This document shows positions 53,479-63,315 of a stretch of 64,000 nt of DNA, one piece after another (positions within the stretch are counted from its first letter, which is position 1; each line of letters begins with the position of its first letter). The translations under genes and the position numbers were made by a program. Source of the stretch: Pseudoxanthomonas jiangsuensis (GTDB taxonomy: Bacteria > Pseudomonadota > Gammaproteobacteria > Xanthomonadales > Xanthomonadaceae); the NCBI RefSeq assembly GCF_010093185.1, contig NZ_PDWL01000002.1:124001-188000 (forward strand), in the 5' to 3' direction. The notes below the pieces were generated by a model. The model was not told the origin of the DNA. It saw only the letters and a program-made list of their open reading frames with translations, and ran no database searches.

Positions 53479-54542
53479 ACATGCCGCTCGCTCTGCCCGC
53501 CGAAACCCAGACCCTGATGTTCAACGAGGCCGCCGAGGCGGCCGACGTGGTCGCCGCCCAGTTCGCCCGCAACCGCGACACCCTCGCCGCCCTGGCCGGG
53601 CAGCTGCGCGCCGCGCCGCCGCCGTTCGTGGCCACCTGCGCCCGCGGCAGCTCCGACCACGCCGCGACCTACGCCAAGTACCTGATCGAGACCCAGCTGG
53701 GCATCGTCACCGCCTCGCTGTCGCCGTCGATCGGTTCGGTGTACGAGGCGCCTCTGAGGCTGGAGGGCGCGCTGTTCATCGCCATCTCGCAGTCGGGCAA
53801 GAGCCCGGACCTGCTGCGCAATGCGGAAGCGGCCAAGGCCTGCGGGGCGCGTGTGGTCGCGCTGGTGAACGTGGAGGATTCGCCGCTGGCGCAGCTGGCC
53901 GATACCGTGATCCCGCTGTGCGCGGGTCCTGAGAAGAGCGTGGCCGCGACCAAGAGCTACCTGGCCTCGCTGGCGGCGGTCCTGCAGCTGGTCGCGTACT
54001 GGAAGGACGATCCGGCCCTGCTCGCCGCGCTCGACGGCCTGCCGCAGGCGCTGCGCGAGGCCTGGGCCCAGGACTGGTCGTCGCTGACCCAGGGCCTGGT
54101 CGGGGCGCGCAACCTGTTCGTGCTCGGCCGCGGCCTGGGCCTGGGCGCGGCCCAGGAGGCGGCGCTGAAGTTCAAGGAGACCTGCGGCCTGCACGCCGAG
54201 GCCTACAGTTCGGCCGAGGTCAAGCACGGGCCGATGGCGCTGGTGGGCGCCGGCTTCCCGGTGCTGGTGTTCGCCCAGCCCGACGGCACCGGCGCCGGCG
54301 CGGTCGCCGTCGCCGAGGAATTCCGTGCGCGCGGCGCCGAGGTCTGGGTGGCCTCGGCGCCGGAACCGGCGGCCCCGGCTTCGTCCAGCGTCCAGTTGCC
54401 ACTGGCGCAGGCCGCGCACCCCGCGCTCGCGCCCTTGCTGACGGTGCAGAGCTTCTACCGCGCGATCAACGCCCTGGCCCTGCGCCGTGGCCACAACCCG
54501 GACCTGCCGCCGCACCTGAACAAGGTCACGGAGACGGTCTGA
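53475..54542 (+). CDS. nagB-II: Glucosamine-6-phosphate deaminase NagB-II (SIS type)
   Basis: A 355-residue protein with two SIS domains related to the isomerase half of GlmS but without a glutaminase domain. Visible motifs are TCARGSSDHAATYAKYLIE, AISQSGKSPDLL, KSVAATKSYLASL and SSAEVKHGPMALV. It converts GlcN-6-P to fructose-6-P plus ammonia, replacing classical NagB, which is absent here. Starts overlap on both sides (ATGA with nagR, TGATG with nagA) show tight coupling. Confidence 0.93.
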   Translation: MNMPLALPAETQTLMFNEAAEAADVVAAQFARNRDTLAALAGQLRAAPPPFVATCARGSSDHAATYAKYLIETQLGIVTASLSPSIGSVYEAPLRLEGALFIAISQSGKSPDLLRNAEAAKACGARVVALVNVEDSPLAQLADTVIPLCAGPEKSVAATKSYLASLAAVLQLVAYWKDDPALLAALDGLPQALREAWAQDWSSLTQGLVGARNLFVLGRGLGLGAAQEAALKFKETCGLHAEAYSSAEVKHGPMALVGAGFPVLVFAQPDGTGAGAVAVAEEFRARGAEVWVASAPEPAAPASSSVQLPLAQAAHPALAPLLTVQSFYRAINALALRRGHNPDLPPHLNKVTETV

Positions 54543-55693
54543 TGGCCACCCACGCGCTGGTCAACGCCAGGGTCCTGCTCGACGACGGCTTCCACGACGA
54601 CCTGGCGGTGCTGCTCGACGCGGCCGGCCGGATCGAGGCGCTGGCCCCGGCCGGGCAGGCGCGGCTGCAGGCCGCCGAGGTCCGCGACCTGGGCGGCGGC
54701 TGGCTGCTGCCGGGCTTCATCGATGCCCAGGTCAACGGCGGCGGCGGGGTGCTGTTCAACAACGACACCAGCGTCGAGGCGATCGCCGCGATCGGCCGCG
54801 GCCACCGCAGGTTCGGCACCACCGGCTTCCTGCCGACCCTGATCAGCGACGACGCCGAAGTGATGGCGCGCGCGGTGGCCGCCACCCGCGCGGCGATCGC
54901 CGCCGGCGTGCCCGGCGTGCTCGGCGTGCACCTGGAAGGGCCGTACATTGCCCCGGGCCGCAAAGGCACCCACGACGCCAGCAAGTTCCGCGTGCCCGAT
55001 GCCGCCGAGGCGGCGATGGCGACCTCGCTGGACAACGGCGTCACCCTGATCACCCTGGCCCCGGAACGGGTGCCGCTGGACACGATCCGGGCGATGGTCG
55101 CGCGCGGCGCGCGGGTGGTGGCCGGGCATACCGCCGCCAGCTACGAGGAGACCCGCGCCGGGCTGGACGCCGGCCTGTGCGGCTTCACCCACCTGTACAA
55201 CGCGATGTCGCCGCTGCAGGGCCGCGAGCCCGGCGCGGTCGGCGCCGCGCTGGAGGACCGCGACAGCTGGTGCGGTGTGATCGTCGACGGCGTGCACGTG
55301 CACCCGGGCGCGTTGCGCGTGGCCCTGACGGCCAAGCCGCGGGGCAAGATCTTCCTGGTCACCGACGCGATGCCGATGGTCGGCTCGGACGATCCCTCGT
55401 TCGCGCTGTACGGCGAGGTGATCACCGCGGTGGACGGGGTGGTCCGCAATGCTGCCGGCGCGCTGGCCGGCTCGGCCCTGGACATGGCCACCGCGGTGCG
55501 CAACAGCGTGCGCCTGCTGGGCCTGCCGCTGGAGGAGGCCGCGCGCATGGCCTCGACCTATCCGGCGCAATTCCTGGGCCTGGCCGACCGCCACGGCCGG
55601 ATCGCGCCGGGCTTGCAGGCCGACCTGGTGCTGCTGGACGAGGCGCTGGAGGTCCGCGAGACCTGGATCGCGGGCGTGGATTCGGCAGGTTGA
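54542..55693 (+). CDS. nagA: N-acetylglucosamine-6-phosphate deacetylase
   Basis: A 383-residue amidohydrolase. Landmarks are GFIDAQVNGGGGVLFNND, the metal-binding Glu segment GVHLEGPYIAPGRKGTHD, and the His residues in VVAGHTAAS and GFTHLYNAM. VDGVHVHPGAL and the catalytic Asp in LVTDAMPMVG follow. It removes the acetyl group from GlcNAc-6-P to give GlcN-6-P for NagB-II. The stop overlaps the TTG start of nagX. Confidence 0.95.
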   Translation: MATHALVNARVLLDDGFHDDLAVLLDAAGRIEALAPAGQARLQAAEVRDLGGGWLLPGFIDAQVNGGGGVLFNNDTSVEAIAAIGRGHRRFGTTGFLPTLISDDAEVMARAVAATRAAIAAGVPGVLGVHLEGPYIAPGRKGTHDASKFRVPDAAEAAMATSLDNGVTLITLAPERVPLDTIRAMVARGARVVAGHTAASYEETRAGLDAGLCGFTHLYNAMSPLQGREPGAVGAALEDRDSWCGVIVDGVHVHPGALRVALTAKPRGKIFLVTDAMPMVGSDDPSFALYGEVITAVDGVVRNAAGALAGSALDMATAVRNSVRLLGLPLEEAARMASTYPAQFLGLADRHGRIAPGLQADLVLLDEALEVRETWIAGVDSAG

Positions 55694-56763
55694 GCGCAAA
55701 ACCCGCCCGCTTCGCCTCGGTCGACGCCCTGCGCGGCCTGACCGTGGCGGCGATGCTGCTGGTCAACAACCCGGGCGACTGGGGCCTCGTCTACCCGCCG
55801 CTGCTGCACGCCGACTGGCATGGCTGCACCCCGACCGACCTGGTGTTCCCGTTCTTCCTGTTCATCGTCGGCGTGTCGATCGCGCTGGGCGTGGTCCCGC
55901 GCGCCGAGGACGGCGCCGACCGCGGCGTCCTGCTGCGCGCGGTGGCGGTGCGCGCCGTGCGCATCCTCGGCATGGGCCTTTTGCTGCACCTGCTGGCCTG
56001 GTGGTGGCTGGACCTGGCGCACTACCGGCCCTGGGGCGTGCTGCAGAGGATCGGGCTGTGCTTCCTCGCCGCCGGTGCGGTGGCGCTGTGGCTCAGGCCG
56101 CGGGCGCAGTGGCTGCTGCTGGGCGTCCTGCTGCTCGGCTGGTGGGCGTTGCTGGCCTGGGGCGGCAGCTACGCGCCCTGGGAGAACCTGGCCAGCCGGA
56201 TCGACGATGCGCTGCTCGGACCGTGGCTGTACGCGCACGACCCGGCCAGCGGCCGCGGCCACGATCCGGAAGGCCTGGCGAGCACCCTGGGGGCACTGGC
56301 GACCACGCTGCTGGGCCTGCGTGCGGGCGACTGGCTGCGCCGCGGCCGCACCCGCGTGCTGTGGCTCGCCGGCGCCGTGGCGCTGCTGGGCGGCTGGCTG
56401 TGGTCGGCCTGGCTGCCCTGGAACAAGAACCTGTGGACCTCGTCCTACGTGCTGTGGACCGGCGGCTGGGCGCTATGGGCGCTGGCCGCGGCGCACGCGC
56501 TGGTCGATGCGCGCGGCTGGCCGGCGCTGGGCCGCAGTTTCGGGGTCAACGCGATCGCCGCCTATGCCGGCTCGGCGGTGATGGTCTACGCCTTCGCCGG
56601 GCTGGGCTGGTGGGAGCCGATCTACCAGGCGCTGTTCGCCGGCTGGATGACGCCGCGGTTCGGGCCGTACCTGCCATCGCTGGTGTTCGCGCTGGCCTTC
56701 GTCGGGGTGTGGTGGCTGGTGGTGCTCTGGATGGACCGGCGCGGCTGGCACCTGAAGATCTGA
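55690..56763 (+). CDS. nagX: NagX-like membrane protein (heparan-alpha-glucosaminide acetyltransferase fold)
   Basis: A 357-residue protein with about ten helices. It starts LSAKPARFASVDALRGLTVAAMLLVNNPG-like and has HADWHGCTPTDLVFPFFLFI, typical of the NagX group related to lysosomal HGSNAT and DUF5009 proteins. Its role in GlcNAc use is not proven; acetyl transfer across the membrane is the usual guess. The only plausible start is TTG 55690, which overlaps the nagA stop as TTGA; no ATG or GTG precedes the first helix in frame. It is convergent with the sigma-factor gene, with only 18 bp between stops. Confidence 0.88.
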   Translation: MSAKPARFASVDALRGLTVAAMLLVNNPGDWGLVYPPLLHADWHGCTPTDLVFPFFLFIVGVSIALGVVPRAEDGADRGVLLRAVAVRAVRILGMGLLLHLLAWWWLDLAHYRPWGVLQRIGLCFLAAGAVALWLRPRAQWLLLGVLLLGWWALLAWGGSYAPWENLASRIDDALLGPWLYAHDPASGRGHDPEGLASTLGALATTLLGLRAGDWLRRGRTRVLWLAGAVALLGGWLWSAWLPWNKNLWTSSYVLWTGGWALWALAAAHALVDARGWPALGRSFGVNAIAAYAGSAVMVYAFAGLGWWEPIYQALFAGWMTPRFGPYLPSLVFALAFVGVWWLVVLWMDRRGWHLKI

Positions 56764-56781
56764 GCGGCGGCGATCGGTCGC

Positions 56782-58068
56782 CTACGGAGGACTGCCGGAT
56801 GCGTCCCGGCACTGCGCCGCCCGCGCGAGCAAAAGCTCGCGCTCGCGGGCGTTGGCGGTCATCGCCGCGGCGCGCTCGAACTCGGTGCGGGCCTCACCGT
56901 GGCGCTCCAGCCGGAACAGCAGATCGCCGCGCACGCTCGGCAGCAGGTGGTAGCCGGCCAGTTTCGGCTCGGTGGCCAGCGCCTCGACCAGCGGCAGGGC
57001 CGCGGCCGGTCCCGAGGCCATCGATACCGCCACCGCCCGGTTGAGCTCCACCACCGGCGACGGCGCGACCCGCGCCAGGGTCGCGTACAGGCCGGCGATC
57101 CGCGGCCAGTCGGTGGCGTCCGCCGTGAGCGCGCGCGCGTGGCAGGCCGCGATCGCCGCCTGCAGGGCATAAGGACCCTCGCCGCCGCCGAGGCGTTCGG
57201 CCATCGCCAGCGATTCCAGGCCGCGGCCGATCAGCAGCCGGTCCCAGCGCGCGCGGTCCTGTTCCAGCAACAGCACCGGCGCCCCGTCCGCGCCGGTGCG
57301 CGCGGGCAGGCGCGAGGCCTGGAGCTCCATCAGCGCCAGCAGCCCGTGCACGTCCGGCTCGGCCGGCATCAGTCCGGCCAGCACCCGGCCCAGGCGCAGG
57401 GCCTCCTCGCACAGCGCCGGCCGCGTCCAGTCCTCGCCGGCGGTAGCGGCGTAGCCTTCGTTGAACACCAGGTAGACCACGCCCAGCACCGCGGCCAGGC
57501 GTTCGGGCAGTTCCTCGCGCCGCGGGATCTCGAACGGCACCCGGGCCTCGGCCAGGGTCCGCTTGGCGCGGACGATGCGCTGGGCCACCGTGGCCTCGCT
57601 GGCGAGGAAGGCGCGGGCGATCTCGCCGGTCTCCAGGCCGCCGAGCAGGCGCAGGGTCAGCGCCACCCGCGAGTCCGGCGGCAGCACCGGATGGCAGGCG
57701 ATGAACATCAGCCGCAAAAGGTCGTCGCCGACGCTGTCGTCGAGCAGCTCGTCGCCGCGCCGGCCGGCGTCCTCCTGCCACTGCTCCAGCTCCCAGGCCA
57801 GCTGCACGTGCTTCTCCTCGCGCAGCCGGTAATGGCGCAGGCGGTCGATGGCGCGATTGCGTGCGGTGGTCATGAGCCAGGCCCCGGGATTGTCCGGAAT
57901 GCCGCCGTCGGGCCATTTCTCCAGCGCGGCGACCAGCGCGTCCTGGGCCAGTTCCTCGGCCAGGCCGACGTCGCGGACGATCCGGACCAGGCCGGCGATC
58001 ACCCGGGCCGATTCCATCCGCCAGACCGCATCGATGGTGCGGTGGATGTCGTGCTGCGGCGTGCTCAT
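56782..58068 (-). CDS. ECF42-type RNA polymerase sigma factor
   Basis: A 428-residue ECF sigma factor with region 2 (about residues 10-85, GLAEELAQDALVAALEKWP and PGAWLMTTARNRAIDRLR) and region 4 (about 120-180). A long C-terminal extension follows, including VYLVFNEGYAATAGEDWTRP and TPR-like helices (LNRAVAVSMASGP). This extension replaces an anti-sigma factor in the ECF42 group. That group is typically encoded with DGPF-motif proteins, and one lies just upstream here. The extension probably gates activity, but the signal is unknown. Confidence 0.9.
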   Translation of the reverse strand: MSTPQHDIHRTIDAVWRMESARVIAGLVRIVRDVGLAEELAQDALVAALEKWPDGGIPDNPGAWLMTTARNRAIDRLRHYRLREEKHVQLAWELEQWQEDAGRRGDELLDDSVGDDLLRLMFIACHPVLPPDSRVALTLRLLGGLETGEIARAFLASEATVAQRIVRAKRTLAEARVPFEIPRREELPERLAAVLGVVYLVFNEGYAATAGEDWTRPALCEEALRLGRVLAGLMPAEPDVHGLLALMELQASRLPARTGADGAPVLLLEQDRARWDRLLIGRGLESLAMAERLGGGEGPYALQAAIAACHARALTADATDWPRIAGLYATLARVAPSPVVELNRAVAVSMASGPAAALPLVEALATEPKLAGYHLLPSVRGDLLFRLERHGEARTEFERAAAMTANARERELLLARAAQCRDASGSPP

Positions 58069-58161
58069 GGGCGGCGATCAGAGCATCGACGTGGCGGTGG
58101 GGCACATCGCATGCCTCCTCGCATCGCGTGTGTTGGCACGCGCTTCGACGGGACGCCCGGA

Positions 58162-58587
58162 TCAGGCACGCGCGGCGATGCCGGCGCGCAGCCTTTGTTC
58201 CTGCTCGCGCAGGTCCGGGGAGAGCGCATCGCCGAAATCCTCGGCCTCGAACACCGGGCGGATCTCGATCTCGCAGTCCTCCGGGTGCGGGTTGGGGCAG
58301 CGACGCGCCCATTCGATCGCTTCCTCCAGCGAGCGCACCTGCCACAGCCAGAAGCCGGCTACCAGTTCCTTGGTCTCGGCGAAGGGACCGTCCACCACTG
58401 TGCGCCGGGAGCCGGAATAGCGCACCCGTACCCCGCGGGAACTCGGATGCAGGCCTTCGCCGGCGAGCATCACCCCGGCCCTGACCAGTTCCTCGTTGAA
58501 GCGGCCCATCGCCTCCAGCAGCTGCGGACCGGGCATCTCCCCGGCCTCGGAACCGGTGGAGGCCTTGACCATCACCATCACGCGCAT
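58162..58587 (-). CDS. YCII-related DGPF-motif protein
   Basis: A 141-residue alpha-beta barrel protein of the YCII/DGPF family (COG3795 type). It begins MRVMVMVKASTGSEAG and has the motif DGPF at residues 66-69 (VVDGPFAETKELVAGFWLW). Such proteins accompany ECF42 sigma factors in large numbers across bacteria; no enzymatic role is established. GGGGAG lies six bases before the ATG. It is 93 bp upstream of the sigma-factor gene and 101 bp downstream of the DUF1428 gene, all on the minus strand. Confidence 0.9.
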   Translation of the reverse strand: MRVMVMVKASTGSEAGEMPGPQLLEAMGRFNEELVRAGVMLAGEGLHPSSRGVRVRYSGSRRTVVDGPFAETKELVAGFWLWQVRSLEEAIEWARRCPNPHPEDCEIEIRPVFEAEDFGDALSPDLREQEQRLRAGIAARA

Positions 58588-58688
58588 CTCGTGCTCCCCG
58601 TTCGTCAGCGCCGCCGGCCGGTTGCCGGCGCATGGATCGACGACGTGCGGCCGGGGTGCGTTTCGACACGCCGGCGCCGCCGGGGACC

Positions 58689-59057
58689 TCATTCCCCCGG
58701 ATGCATCTCCACGATCGGCTTGAAGCCGCCCCAGAACATGCGCTTGCCGTCGAACGGCATCGAATCGGGTCCCATCGAGGCGATCCGCGGGTCGGCCATC
58801 ACCTGCTTGTTGACCTTGTCGCGGTGCGCGCGCGAGCGGTAGCGGATCCAGGAGAACAGCACCACCTCGTCCGGCTTGAGCTTGACCGCCTGCGGGAACG
58901 AGGTGAGCTTGCCGGGCTGCACGTCGTCGGCCACGCACTCCACGTACTCCAGCGCGCCGTATTCCAGCCAGACCTTGCCGGCCTTGCGCGCGATCCTGCG
59001 GTAGTCCTGGACCTTGTCCTTCGGCACCGGCAACACGAAACCGTCCACGTACGCCAT
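58689..59057 (-). CDS. DUF1428 protein
   Basis: A 122-residue ferredoxin-fold-like protein. It has the DUF1428 pattern MAYVDGFVLPVPKDKVQDYR and FSWIRYRSRAHRDKVNKQVM, and ends in MPFDGKRMFWGGF. No catalytic motif is known for the family. It carries an excellent ribosome-binding site (AAGGAGG) and is first in the likely operon with the DGPF and sigma genes. It resembles a stress-linked dimeric barrel protein of the same superfamily as DGPF. Confidence 0.88.
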   Translation of the reverse strand: MAYVDGFVLPVPKDKVQDYRRIARKAGKVWLEYGALEYVECVADDVQPGKLTSFPQAVKLKPDEVVLFSWIRYRSRAHRDKVNKQVMADPRIASMGPDSMPFDGKRMFWGGFKPIVEMHPGE

Positions 59058-59112
59058 GGGAAACCTCCTTACGCTGTCGGGATGGGCCGGACCCTGCCGG
59101 CTTCGATGACGC

Positions 59113-59139
59113 GACGGACGGCGGGGACGGTGATCGACA
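59113..59139 (-). promoter_or_regulatory. Candidate ECF-type promoter of the DUF1428-DGPF-sigma operon
   Basis: On the minus strand TGTCGA (59139-59134), a 17-bp spacer and CGTC (59116-59113) lie about 55 bp before the DUF1428 ATG. From memory this resembles the target of ECF42 sigma factors, so the operon may be autoregulated. The elements are short, so chance occurrence is possible. Confidence 0.35.
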
Positions 59140-59177
59140 CGTTGCCGCGAAGGACGTTCAGGACGCGTGCGCAACCC

Positions 59178-60404
59178 CTACGGGGAACGTGCGGCGGCGA
59201 TCGCGGCGATCCGGGCCTTGCGCAGGGCCTGTCCCACCTGCGGCCCGGCCAGGTGCGCGCCGCCGGGCAGGTCGCGGGCGTTCACCGCGGCGGCGGCGGC
59301 ATGCAGCCGCCGCAACGCCGGGCCCTGCGGGTAGTCCGCCTCCTCCTGGCCGAGGCGGCCGCGCTTGTCGGCCTCGCAGGCGATGGCGATCCGGGCCACG
59401 CGCTCGGGACGGCGGAAGGCGTCGCAGCGCTCGAGCAGTTCCAGCACGGTGGCGTCGCGCAGCTCGGCCAGGCGGTGCACGTTGAGGTGTTCGCGGCACA
59501 CGGCTTCGGCCAGGCGGCGGTGCTCGGTCGGCACCTTCAGCCGCTCGCACAGCGCCGCCAGCGGCTTGAGTCCGGCGTGCTCGTGACCGATGTGCCTGGG
59601 CAGCACGTGCGCCGGCGTGCGCGCCTTGCCCAGGTCGTGGGTCAGGGCGGCGAAGCCGACCAGGTCGTCCCCCGGCGCCAGCCGCGCGGCCATGTCGCTG
59701 ACCAGCTGCTGGTGGATGCCGGTGTCGATCTCCGGGTGGAACTCGGCCCTCTGCGGCACGCCGTACAGCGCGTCCACCTCCGGCAGCACCGCGGCCAGCG
59801 CGCCACAGGCGTGCAGGGTGGCGAGGAAGGCCGATGGTCGCGGCGCGGCCAGGGCCTTGCGCAGTTCCTGCCAGACCCGCTCGGGCACAAGCGTGTCCAG
59901 TTCGCCGCTGGCGGCCATCTGCCGCATCAGGGCCATCGTCTCCGGCGCGACCTCGAAGCCCAGCGGCGCCAGCCGGGCCATGAACCGGGCCGCGCGCAGC
60001 ACCCGCAGGGGATCCTCGGCGAAGGCCGGACCGACGTGGCGCAGGATCCGCCGCTGCAGGTCGTCCGCGCCGCCATAGGGATCGACCAGGTCGCCACGGG
60101 CGTCGCGGGCGATCGCATTGATGGTGAAGTCGCGGCGCTGCAGGTCCTCCTCCAGCGTCACCGAGGGATCGGCATCGACCACGAAGCCGCGGTGGCCGCG
60201 CCCGCTCTTGCGCTCGGTCCGGGCCAGGGCGTGCTCCTCGCCGCTGTGCGGATGCAGGAACACCGGGAAGTCGCGGCCGACCGGACGAAAGCCGGCATCG
60301 AGCATCTGCTGCGGGGTGGCGCCGACCACGACCCAGTCGCGGTCGCCCGGCGGCAATCCGAGCAGGGCGTCGCGGACGGCGCCGCCGACGAGGTAGGTGT
60401 CCAT
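59178..60404 (-). CDS. cca: Multifunctional tRNA CCA-adding enzyme
   Basis: A 408-residue class II nucleotidyltransferase that adds CCA to tRNA 3' ends. The N-terminus has [20 protein letters not shown], and [15 protein letters not shown] and [22 protein letters not shown] follow. A C-terminal HD domain ([19 protein letters not shown]) predicts the phosphohydrolase activity of the gammaproteobacterial long form. It starts six bp after the slt stop on the same strand, so both are probably co-transcribed. Confidence 0.96.
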   Translation of the reverse strand: MDTYLVGGAVRDALLGLPPGDRDWVVVGATPQQMLDAGFRPVGRDFPVFLHPHSGEEHALARTERKSGRGHRGFVVDADPSVTLEEDLQRRDFTINAIARDARGDLVDPYGGADDLQRRILRHVGPAFAEDPLRVLRAARFMARLAPLGFEVAPETMALMRQMAASGELDTLVPERVWQELRKALAAPRPSAFLATLHACGALAAVLPEVDALYGVPQRAEFHPEIDTGIHQQLVSDMAARLAPGDDLVGFAALTHDLGKARTPAHVLPRHIGHEHAGLKPLAALCERLKVPTEHRRLAEAVCREHLNVHRLAELRDATVLELLERCDAFRRPERVARIAIACEADKRGRLGQEEADYPQGPALRRLHAAAAAVNARDLPGGAHLAGPQVGQALRKARIAAIAAARSP

Positions 60405-60409
60405 GGGCG

Positions 60410-62401
60410 TTACTGCGCGGCGGCCGGGCAGGCGAAGGCCTTGCGCGCGCCGCCGGTGCGGCCGAGCAGGCGCTCGCCGACCGGCAAAGCGTCGCCGTTG
60501 AGTCGCCAGTCGTAGATCACGCTGAAGGCCAGCACGCGGGCGACGTAGTCGCGGGTTTCCTTGTAGCTGATGGTCTCGATCCAGATGTCCGGATCGAACC
60601 CGGGCCTTTGCGACTGCCAGCGCGCCACCGGGGTCGGGCCGGCGTTGTAGGCGGCGATGGCCACGTAGGTGGCGCCGTACTTGTCCTCCATCTCGCGCAG
60701 GTAGGCGCTGCCCAGGGCGATGTTGGTCGAGGCGTCGTACAGGCTGTCGGCGCCGGCGTAGGCCAGGCCGGTGCGCCGGGACACGCCGGCGGCGGTGCCC
60801 GGCAGCAGCTGCATCAGCCCGCGGGCGTTGGCCGGCGAGCGCGCGGCGGGATTGAACACGCTCTCGGCGCGGATCTCGGCGGCGATCCAGGCCGGGTCCA
60901 GGTCGTGGCGCCGGGCGGCGGCGCGGATGTCGGCGTCGTGGTGCAGGGGGAAACGCAGGGCGTACAGGCGCTGCTCTTCCGGCGGCTTGCCCAGGGAGAA
61001 CACCGCACGGTCGAACCAGCCCTGTTCCTGGGCCAGGGCCACCGCGGTGCGGCGACGGGCATCGTCGAAACGCGAGAGCGCGTCGCTCCATTCGCGCACG
61101 GCCCATCCGGGCTGGTCGATCCGGTACAGGGCCAGGGCGCGGACCAGGGCCGGGTCGCGGGCGACCTCGGCGCGCAGGCCGGACCCTTCCGGCGGCTGCC
61201 ACGGGCACAGCGCATACGGCTGGCGCAGGCGGTCGGCGGCGAGGAAGCCATGGAAGGTGGGGGTGGCCGCGGTCTGCCGGAACAGGGCCTGGGCCTCGGC
61301 CGCGCGACCGGTCTTCTCCAGCATCCGCGCCTCGAACCAGCGCCAGCGCGAATCCTCGCGCTGCTTCGCCGGCATCTTCCGCAGGGCTTCCAGCGCCGCC
61401 TTCCAGTCGCCGCGGGCCATGGCCTCGCGCACCCGCCATTCGTGCAGGCGTTCGTCGTAGGCCGAGGCCGGCACCGCCTCCAGCCGGCGCGCCGAGCCGG
61501 GCAGGTAGGAGGCCACCGTCCACAAGGCGATCTGGTACAGGACCCGGCCGCGTTCGGCCTCGTCCATGCCCAGCGCCGGGGCCAGCTGCGCGAGCTGGCG
61601 TTCGGCGCCGTCCGGGTCGGTCTTCGCCAGCCGCGCCAGTCCGGCCGCGGCGACCCGGCGGCTGCGCGCATCGCGCGGCCACTGCGCGGCGCGGGCGTGC
61701 GGGGCCTGGACGAAGGCGGCGTAGTCGGCGGCCAGCGCCTGCGCGGCCGCGGGCAGGCCGCGCGCGGCGGTGCGCATCACCGCGGCGTCGCCCTCGGCCA
61801 CGGCCAGGTCGAAGCGCTCCCAGCGCAGGGCCTCGTCGAGGGCGCCGCGGGCGGCAAGTGCGGCGAACACCGGGTCGCAGGCATCGGGCAGGGACTTGCC
61901 TTGGCGCCATAGCGCCTGCGCCTGCGCGTTCCAGTCCGGTCCGGCGCGGCCCAGCGACTGCAGGGCGTCCAGGCGCGCGCAAAGCAGGCCGGCGTCATCC
62001 TGCGGGCGCCAGTCGGCCAGCAGCGCGCTCCAGTCCTTGCGCCGCGACAGGGCGGCCAGCCACAGGCTGCGCAACGAGGCCGCCGCGGCCTGGCCGTCGT
62101 AGCGCTGCAGGAAGGCGCGGACCTGGCCGGCGTCGGCACGGTCGAGGTCGCGCGAGAGGCGGGCGAACTCCAGCCACGGCAGGCGCGGGTCGGCGCGCAG
62201 GGCCTCGACCTGCCCGGGCGCGAGCTGGCCGCCGCGCGCGGCGGCCAGGGCGGCCTTCATCGCCGCGTCGTTCTCAGCGCCGGCGGGCGCGGCCACCGCC
62301 GGCAGCGCGGCCAGCAGCAGGCAGATCAGCAGGCCCGGCAGCATGGCTTGGGGCAGGCGAAGACGGCGTTGCGAGGACGGGATGGTGAAGGCGCGCGACA
62401 T
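60410..62401 (-). CDS. slt: Soluble lytic murein transglycosylase (Slt70 family)
   Basis: A 663-residue periplasmic enzyme that cleaves glycan strands to 1,6-anhydro-MurNAc products. It has a basic N-terminus and signal peptide (about residues 15-37, ending AVAAPA) and a long helical superhelix. The catalytic domain has [15 protein letters not shown] with the catalytic Glu, then [10 protein letters not shown] and AIAAYNAGP. The ATG at 62401 is used. Its product feeds AnmK, encoded at the other end of this window. Confidence 0.94.
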   Translation of the reverse strand: MSRAFTIPSSQRRLRLPQAMLPGLLICLLLAALPAVAAPAGAENDAAMKAALAAARGGQLAPGQVEALRADPRLPWLEFARLSRDLDRADAGQVRAFLQRYDGQAAAASLRSLWLAALSRRKDWSALLADWRPQDDAGLLCARLDALQSLGRAGPDWNAQAQALWRQGKSLPDACDPVFAALAARGALDEALRWERFDLAVAEGDAAVMRTAARGLPAAAQALAADYAAFVQAPHARAAQWPRDARSRRVAAAGLARLAKTDPDGAERQLAQLAPALGMDEAERGRVLYQIALWTVASYLPGSARRLEAVPASAYDERLHEWRVREAMARGDWKAALEALRKMPAKQREDSRWRWFEARMLEKTGRAAEAQALFRQTAATPTFHGFLAADRLRQPYALCPWQPPEGSGLRAEVARDPALVRALALYRIDQPGWAVREWSDALSRFDDARRRTAVALAQEQGWFDRAVFSLGKPPEEQRLYALRFPLHHDADIRAAARRHDLDPAWIAAEIRAESVFNPAARSPANARGLMQLLPGTAAGVSRRTGLAYAGADSLYDASTNIALGSAYLREMEDKYGATYVAIAAYNAGPTPVARWQSQRPGFDPDIWIETISYKETRDYVARVLAFSVIYDWRLNGDALPVGERLLGRTGGARKAFACPAAAQ

Positions 62402-62501
62402 GCGTTCGAATATACCCAACGCGCCTGAATGGCCGTGACGGCGCGTACCTCCTCGGGAACGCGTCGGCACGCCGCCCGGGCGCCCTGCCGATGGAGCGCC
62501 C

Positions 62502-63308
62502 GTGAATCCCTGGATGTATCTGCTGTTTCCCCTGCTCGGCATCGCGGCCGGGATCCTCGCCGGCCTGCTCGGCGTCGGCGGCGGCCTGGTCCTGGTCGCC
62601 GCCCTGGCCTGGCTGCTGCCCTGGTTCGGGGTACCGCAAGAGGCGGCGATGCACGCGGCCCTGGCCAGTTCGCTGGCCAGCATCGTGCTGACTGCGGCGT
62701 CCTCGGCGCGGGCGCACGCCGCGCGCGGCAGCGTGCTGTGGCCGACGGTGGCGTGGATGGTGCCCGGCCTTCTGCTCGGTGGCTGGCTGGGCAGCGGCCT
62801 GGCGGTGAAGCTGGACGACGAGGCCTTGCGCTGGATCGTGGCCGGCTACTGCCTGCTGGCGGCCTGGCAGATCGGCTTCGGCCGCACCCGGGCGCCGGTC
62901 GACGGCAGCGAGGTCGCCGCGCCGCGCGGCTGGCCGATGACCGTCGCCGGCGGCGGCATCGGCGCCCTGTCGGCGGTGGTCGGGATCGGCGGCGGCAGCA
63001 TGACCGTTCCCCTGCTGGTCTGGCGCGGGGTACGGCCGGTGCGCGCGGTCGGTACCTCCAGCGCCTGCGGCGTCGCCATCGGCCTGGCCAGCGCCCTGGG
63101 CTACGCCCTGCACGCGCCGGATGGAGCATTGCCGCGGCATGCGCTCGGCTACGTCTACCTGCCGGCGGCGGTGGGCGTAGCGCTGGCCTCGGTGCTGGCC
63201 GCGCCCTGGGGCACGCGCCTGGCGCACCGGCTCAGCGCGCAGGCCTTGCGGCGGGTGTTCGCGCTGTTCCTGCTGGCGGTGGGCCTGAGCGTGCCCTGGT
63301 CGGGCTGA
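62502..63308 (+). CDS. TauE/SafE-family sulfite/organosulfur exporter
   Basis: A 268-residue protein with eight helices in two related halves. The glycine-rich starts of each half are visible: GIAAGILAGLLGVGGGLVLV and GGGIGALSAVVGIGGGSMTVP. TauE/SafE permeases move sulfite, sulfoacetate or similar anions. The substrate is not evident. The GTG at 62502 follows GGAGC. Confidence 0.88.
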   Translation: MNPWMYLLFPLLGIAAGILAGLLGVGGGLVLVAALAWLLPWFGVPQEAAMHAALASSLASIVLTAASSARAHAARGSVLWPTVAWMVPGLLLGGWLGSGLAVKLDDEALRWIVAGYCLLAAWQIGFGRTRAPVDGSEVAAPRGWPMTVAGGGIGALSAVVGIGGGSMTVPLLVWRGVRPVRAVGTSSACGVAIGLASALGYALHAPDGALPRHALGYVYLPAAVGVALASVLAAPWGTRLAHRLSAQALRRVFALFLLAVGLSVPWSG

Positions 63309-63315
63309 GCGGCTC

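Noticed and set aside
56764..56782. Short GGCGA/TCGCC hairpin between nagX and the sigma gene as a terminator
   Set aside because: The five-base stem overlaps the sigma-gene stop region and has no T-run, so the support is too weak to list.
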